Source of the DNA: Terriglobia bacterium
GTDB taxonomy: Bacteria > Acidobacteriota > Terriglobia > Bryobacterales > Bryobacteraceae
Reading direction: 5' to 3'
Assembly: GCA_021324185.1 (NCBI GenBank)
Contig: JAJPJN010000070.1
Coordinates: forward strand, 1 to 64,000
Length of the DNA stretch: 64,000 nt
Shown here: piece after piece, positions 60,326 to 64,000 of the stretch
How positions within the stretch are numbered: position 1 is the first letter of the stretch
How the letters are laid out: every line of letters begins with the position of its first letter
Program-made: the position numbers and the translations under genes
The notes under the pieces: model-generated
What the model was told of the DNA's origin: nothing
Databases searched by the model: none
Seen by the model: the letters and a program-made list of their open reading frames with translations, nothing else

Positions 60326-60774
60326 GTATCGGCAACGGCCGTGCGGCGCGCCGTCTCGATCAGTTCAATCAGCGAGGTCGCCTCACCCAGGCTGCCGGAC
60401 GTGGTTTCGGTGGCCCCGGTATCCAGCCGGAACGTGATGTTCGCGCGGCGGCTGCCGAAATAGATCGCCATCAGAAACGCGCCCAGCAAAGCGCAGGGTA
60501 CAGCCGCGCCGTCACCCTGCTTGGACGCAAAGGCCGCCGCGGCCACAAGGAAGACGCCGGCCGCAATCGCCAGCAATCCGGAGTACGGAGTTTTTACCAC
60601 ATGGATGCCCACTAAACGCGTCAGCGGAATAATAGTGTGTGTTTGCCGCTCCGCGTTGCGAAGAATCAGAAAATGCCGCGTCACCCAGGCCAGCCGGTTA
60701 GGCCGGAGCACCTCCTCGTCGGAGATCGCGGCAGCCACTGTGCCGGTAAGCGTTGGTGAGGCTAAAGCAGACAT
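60223..60774 (-). CDS. Membrane protein of unknown function
   Basis: 183-residue protein from the ATG at 60774. The N-terminal soluble part (RLAWVTRHFLILRNAERQTH) is followed by two transmembrane helices (LLAIAAGVFLVAAAAFA; AVPCALLGAFLMAIYFG) and a beta strand pattern (NITFRLDTGATETTSGSLGE). This layout resembles small bacterial membrane proteins with a PH-like domain, but assignment is weak. The Ser/Ala-rich C-terminal 35 residues lie opposite the gene at 60086-60325 and could be incidental. An in-frame start at 60933 seems too long. Confidence 0.6.
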   Translation of the reverse strand: MSALASPTLTGTVAAAISDEEVLRPNRLAWVTRHFLILRNAERQTHTIIPLTRLVGIHVVKTPYSGLLAIAAGVFLVAAAAFASKQGDGAAVPCALLGAFLMAIYFGSRRANITFRLDTGATETTSGSLGEATSLIELIETARRTAVADTQQATDFSTASSASSSVRKGPKATHPVFESSGLV

Positions 60775-60921
60775 CGTGTTGCTACCCTTGAACGACCATC
60801 TAATGAGACGTTCCCCAGACCTCAGACGATTCACTGGGAACAATCCGTTAACGATAAAAAAGCAGCAATTCGCTTGCCAAAAAGCACACTTGCGAGTTGT
60901 GCTTCCAACGGGCACCGGCTC

Positions 60922-62385
60922 ATGAGCGCGCAACCTCTCCAGCCCTCATCCTTCAGCCGCATCCGCGTCTCGTACGCTGGCCCAAACGGCACGCTGGAGC
61001 GCATTTTCCAGGCGCCTTTCCGAATCGGCCGCGATGCCTCCTGCGAGGTCTCCATACAGAACGGATACGTTAGCCGCATTCACGCCGAAGTTATCTACGA
61101 GAACGGGCAATGGGTCGCGAAAGATTTAAACAGCAGCAACGGCATCTTTGTGAACGGCCAGCGGCTGCAGGTGGTTCCGCTGGGCGCCAAAACAAACCTC
61201 CGCCTCGGCGTGGAGGGACCCGAGATCGCCTTGGCGGTCGAAGTGGTCACCTCTGACGAACAAAAACCGGGCGAGCGCACCATGGTCGCCAACTACATCT
61301 CCCGCTATTTCGACCATCGCGCTCACGCGGGGCCTGTGGGCGAGCACACCATGTTCGTCCGCCGCGCCTTCCAGCAGGTCCAAAAGAAACAGCGGCGCAC
61401 CTTCGGAAAAATCGTCGCTGCGCTGGTGGTTTTACTGGCCGTAGCAGCCGGTTTCGCCATCTACGAACACTTGCAGAATCGCAAGCAGCGCGCCCTTGCC
61501 GAAAATTTGTTCTACTCCATGAAATCGCTCGATGTTGACCTCGCCAACGTCCAACGCCTCGTCCTCGAAAGCCCCAATCCGCAGGGCGCCCAGGAGATCA
61601 GGAAATACCAGAACCGGCGCCGCGCCATGGAGCAGGATTATGACCGCTTTCTCGCCACCTTGCACGTCTACGACCCCAAAATGACGCCGCAACAAAGGCT
61701 AATCCTGCGCGTCGCCCGCATTTTCGGCGAATGCGAGCTGGCCATGCCGCCCGAGTTTGTCACCGAAATCAACAACTACATCAAAAAGTGGCAATCGTCG
61801 GGCCGTCTCGCCGCAGCCATCAAAACCGCCAATGCCAACGGCTATACAAAGGTGATTGCGCAGGATCTGCTCAATCAGGATCTGCCGCCTCAGTTCTTCT
61901 ATCTTGCGCTACAGGAAAGCAACTTCGATCCCTATGTGAGCGGCCCCATGACGCGCAAGGGCATCGCAAAAGGCATGTGGCAGTTCATTCCGGAGACGGC
62001 GCTCAAATACGGCTTGCATCTCGGACCTTTAATCGATCTGCGCCGCCCCGATCCGGGCGATGATCGCCACCATTGGGACAGAGAAACGCGCGCCGCGGCG
62101 GCCTATCTGAAAGACCTGTATAGCAGCGATGCGCAAGCCTCCGGGTTGCTCGTGATGGCTTGTTACAACTGGGGTGAAGATTCAGTGCTGCCGCTGGTCC
62201 GCAGCATGCCGGAAAATCCCCGCGAACGGAATTTTTGGAAGCTGCTGACGAAATACAAAGACAAGGTTCCCCAGGAAACCTACGATTACGTCTTCTATAT
62301 AGCGTCGGCGGCGGTCATCGGCGAAGATCCGCACCTGTTCGGCTTTAATTTCGACAACCCGTTGGCGAATCTTGAAAACCAGTAG
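60922..62385 (+). CDS. FHA domain - transmembrane - lytic transglycosylase fusion
   Basis: 487-residue fusion. Residues about 12-108 are a forkhead-associated phosphothreonine-binding domain with FRIGRDASC, VSRIHAEV and LNSSNGIFVNGQ. A Thr-containing linker (GERTM, EHTM) leads to one transmembrane helix (about 163-182). A helical periplasmic region follows, then an SLT-type lytic transglycosylase domain from about residue 318. The catalytic Glu is in LALQESNFDPYVSG near residue 332, and GIAKGMWQFIPETALKYGL is typical of the family. The cytoplasmic FHA part could sense Ser/Thr-kinase signals and steer cell-wall cutting outside. The ATG at 60922 is preferred over one at 60874. Confidence 0.9.
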   Translation: MSAQPLQPSSFSRIRVSYAGPNGTLERIFQAPFRIGRDASCEVSIQNGYVSRIHAEVIYENGQWVAKDLNSSNGIFVNGQRLQVVPLGAKTNLRLGVEGPEIALAVEVVTSDEQKPGERTMVANYISRYFDHRAHAGPVGEHTMFVRRAFQQVQKKQRRTFGKIVAALVVLLAVAAGFAIYEHLQNRKQRALAENLFYSMKSLDVDLANVQRLVLESPNPQGAQEIRKYQNRRRAMEQDYDRFLATLHVYDPKMTPQQRLILRVARIFGECELAMPPEFVTEINNYIKKWQSSGRLAAAIKTANANGYTKVIAQDLLNQDLPPQFFYLALQESNFDPYVSGPMTRKGIAKGMWQFIPETALKYGLHLGPLIDLRRPDPGDDRHHWDRETRAAAAYLKDLYSSDAQASGLLVMACYNWGEDSVLPLVRSMPENPRERNFWKLLTKYKDKVPQETYDYVFYIASAAVIGEDPHLFGFNFDNPLANLENQ

Positions 62386-62406
62386 GCGCGAGCGCCAACT
62401 TTTGGG

Positions 62407-62446
62407 TTGACATCTTACCCGAGCGGCAGCATACTCAGGTAAGATG
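62407..62446 (+). promoter_or_regulatory. Candidate promoter and operator of the PadR gene
   Basis: TTGACA (62407-62412) and CATACT (62430-62435), 17 bases apart, form a good sigma-70-like promoter. A 9-bp perfect inverted repeat, CATCTTACC (62411-62419) and GGTAAGATG (62438-62446), overlaps the -35 box and ends in the start codon at 62444. PadR proteins bind inverted repeats and often repress themselves, so this is a likely autoregulatory operator. The start of transcription would fall within a few bases of the ATG. Confidence 0.6.
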
Positions 62447-62800
62447 CCTACCCAAGACGAGAACTCCCGCGTAGCGCTGCTGCAGGGAACCTTGGATCTG
62501 CTCATCCTGCGCATTTTGCGCACGGGTCGCCAGCACGGGCAGGGAATTGCGCGCGCGATTCAGGAACAATCGGAAGATCTTCTGCTCGTGGAACACGGCG
62601 CGCTGTATCCGGCGCTGCAACGCCTCGAAGCGAAAGGCTGGATCAGCGCCGAATGGGGCACATCTTCAAACAACCGCAAAGCGCGTTTTTACACGCTAAC
62701 CAGGGAAGGGCGCAAGCAATTGGTTCAGGAGGCTAGCCGCTGGCGAACGCTGGCCCTTGCCATTGCCAGAGTACTCGGGCCGGAGGGCCAGGAGAGTTGA
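62444..62800 (+). CDS. PadR family transcriptional regulator
   Basis: 118-residue winged-helix regulator. The opening LLQGTLDLLILRILRTGRQHG and the wing segment EHGALYPALQRLEAKGWISA are the standard PadR pattern. The C-terminal part (FYTLTREGRKQLVQEASRWR) gives the dimerisation helix. In Acidobacteria such short PadR genes commonly precede ADOP permease genes, as here, with the permease ATG five bases after this stop. It probably controls both genes through the palindrome over its promoter. Confidence 0.95.
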   Translation: MPTQDENSRVALLQGTLDLLILRILRTGRQHGQGIARAIQEQSEDLLLVEHGALYPALQRLEAKGWISAEWGTSSNNRKARFYTLTREGRKQLVQEASRWRTLALAIARVLGPEGQES

Positions 62801-62804
62801 TGCT

Positions 62805-64000
62805 ATGTGGTGGCGGCGCAAACGCTCGTTCAATGATTTTTCTTCGGAGATCCAGGCGCATCTCGAACTCGAAATAGATCGTTTGCGCGGGGAAGGCTTG
62901 AGCGAGCAAGAGGCCCGCCGCCAGGCCCGGAAAGAGTTCGGCAACGTGTTGCGCTCAAAGGAGCGGTTCTATGAATCGCAGCGCGTGGCCTGGGCCGATC
63001 ATTTTCGCAAAGACCTCGTCTATGCCGCCCGCCAGCTTGTAAAAAACAAAACCTTTACTGTTGTGGCGGCGCTGACCTTGGCGCTGGGCATCGGATCAAC
63101 CACTGCCATCTTCAGCCTCGTCCAGGCAACCCTTCTGCGCGCCTTGCCCTATCGTGATGGCGGGCGCCTGGTGAAGATCGAAGATGTGCGCCTGCGCGGC
63201 CGCTCCACCGGAGGATTGGTTAGCGTAGCGCGCTTCTTCGATTTGCAGAGCCGCAGCAAATCATTCGATTCTCTTGCGTTTTTCTACTTCGATCATCCCA
63301 CCATAATCCCGCGCTCATCCCTGCCCGTAGCAGTCGCAGCAGCCGGTGTGAGCCCAAACTTTTTCGAGACACTCGGCCTTCAGCCAATACTCGGGCGCGG
63401 ATTCCTCGCTAGCGATGGTCTCCACAATGCACCCGCCGTGGCCATCATCAGCTATCCGGCCTGGCAACGCCTGTTCGGTGGAAATCGCGATGTTCTGAGC
63501 CAGCAAGTCCCCGTCGACGGGCGCCCCACGAATATCGTCGGCGTGTTGCCGCCCGGCCTGGAATATCCGAGTAAAACCGAGATCTGGATTCCGGCGTTTT
63601 ACGCGCCGGCCGAATGGGCGGCCTACCGCCACGAGGGGACCCGCTTCATCCACGTACTCGGGCGGCTCAAAGCCGGCGCCACACTCGCGTCAGCCGCAGC
63701 GGAAATCAAATCCCTTGGCGAGCGCTTGCGGCGTGAATATCCGAATACGGATGCCAACTGGCAGTTCGGCATCCAGTCCTTTCGCGATTACCTGTACGGC
63801 AACATGAAAGCGCCACTGCTGGTGTTGATGGCTGCCTCCGGCGTTCTGCTGCTGATTGCCTGCATCAACATCGCCAATCTATTGCTTTCCCGTGGTACGG
63901 CGCGAGCTCAGGAAATCGCCGTGCGGCGCGCTTTGGGTGCGTCCCAGTCGCGTATATTGCTCCAGTTCATAACCGAAAATTTGCTTTTAGCGCTACTCGG
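62805..64000 (+). CDS. ADOP-family ABC transporter permease, partial (runs off the window)
   Basis: The first 398 codons of a long permease that continues past the window end. The N-terminus (FSSEIQAHLELEIDRLRGEG, LSEQEARRQARKEFGN) is the PadR-linked domain typical of acidobacterial ADOP permeases. A first transmembrane helix (TFTVVAALTLALGIGSTTAIFS) and a MacB-type periplasmic domain follow, then the first FtsX helices (LLVLMAASGVLLLIACINIAN). A complete ADOP has a second copy of this unit and lacks its own ATPase. The ATG at 62805 lies 5 bp after the padR stop. Confidence 0.92.
   Translation, partial: MWWRRKRSFNDFSSEIQAHLELEIDRLRGEGLSEQEARRQARKEFGNVLRSKERFYESQRVAWADHFRKDLVYAARQLVKNKTFTVVAALTLALGIGSTTAIFSLVQATLLRALPYRDGGRLVKIEDVRLRGRSTGGLVSVARFFDLQSRSKSFDSLAFFYFDHPTIIPRSSLPVAVAAAGVSPNFFETLGLQPILGRGFLASDGLHNAPAVAIISYPAWQRLFGGNRDVLSQQVPVDGRPTNIVGVLPPGLEYPSKTEIWIPAFYAPAEWAAYRHEGTRFIHVLGRLKAGATLASAAAEIKSLGERLRREYPNTDANWQFGIQSFRDYLYGNMKAPLLVLMAASGVLLLIACINIANLLLSRGTARAQEIAVRRALGASQSRILLQFITENLLLALL

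Overview
The window looks like a chromosome segment from an Acidobacteriota species, most likely near the Bryobacterales/Solibacter branch. This is inferred from gene content, because no search could be run. The evidence is a PadR regulator followed by an ADOP-type ABC permease at the right edge, a combined alternative complex III plus caa3 oxidase locus at the left edge, several secreted proteins of types common in Acidobacteria, and GC-rich, Kdo-LPS-type Gram-negative gene content. Most of the DNA is ordinary coding chromosome. The main accessory feature is one intact insertion sequence.

Layout. (1) 519-12758 is a 12-gene respiratory operon: actABCDEF (quinol:cytochrome c oxidoreductase, alternative complex III), a small membrane protein of unknown function, a SCO copper chaperone, and caa3 oxidase subunits II, I, III and IV. 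Nearly every junction overlaps by 4-11 nt. (2) 12825-14357 holds small genes: a membrane protein, a VOC protein and a DUF2784 protein. (3) 14362-28309, minus strand: GH20 hexosaminidase with a FecR-like partner, an ABC exporter, then a run of S9 peptidase, M61 peptidase, Kdo hydroxylase, SecA and an exported DUF6599-like protein. (4) 28469-31859, plus strand: rplU-rpmA-obgE, a large membrane protein lacking a normal start codon, and a selenocysteine tRNA. (5) 32095-40832: DinB protein, aminotransferase/glycosyltransferase pair, exported protein, OmpR-type two-component system, acyltransferase-like membrane protein, LolA-like protein. (6) lexA, then a 2029-bp IS1595-like element (41546-43574) with an exact 8-bp target duplication. 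It has landed at the -35 edge of the lexA promoter and carries a passenger gene. (7) 43684-51985: response regulator, FmdB-like protein, exported MsrB, esterase, aldo/keto reductase, a vapBC pair with frameshifted toxin, galU, thioredoxin-like protein, RidA and PyrD. (8) 51992-60774: PLP decarboxylase and an efflux set with three tandem adaptors, one MacB-like permease and a TolC-like protein but no ATPase. (9) 60922-64000: FHA-transmembrane-lytic transglycosylase fusion, PadR regulator with a palindromic promoter, and the start of an ADOP permease that runs off the window.

How the genes work together. The left operon forms a complete branch from the quinone pool to oxygen: ACIII oxidises quinol and passes electrons through its c-type hemes to the cytochrome c domain fused to oxidase subunit II, then to CuA and the heme-copper site. 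SecA, Kdo hydroxylase, LolA-like, TolC-like, adaptor and transglycosylase genes serve the Gram-negative envelope. The tRNA-Sec implies that the genome makes selenoproteins elsewhere; none was recognised here. No CRISPR array, prophage or defence island was seen. The best candidates for novelty are the passenger-carrying IS at lexA, the unknown ACIII-associated gene, the FHA-transglycosylase fusion, the ATPase-less triple-adaptor efflux set and the cluster of tetraloop hairpins upstream of the ABC exporter.
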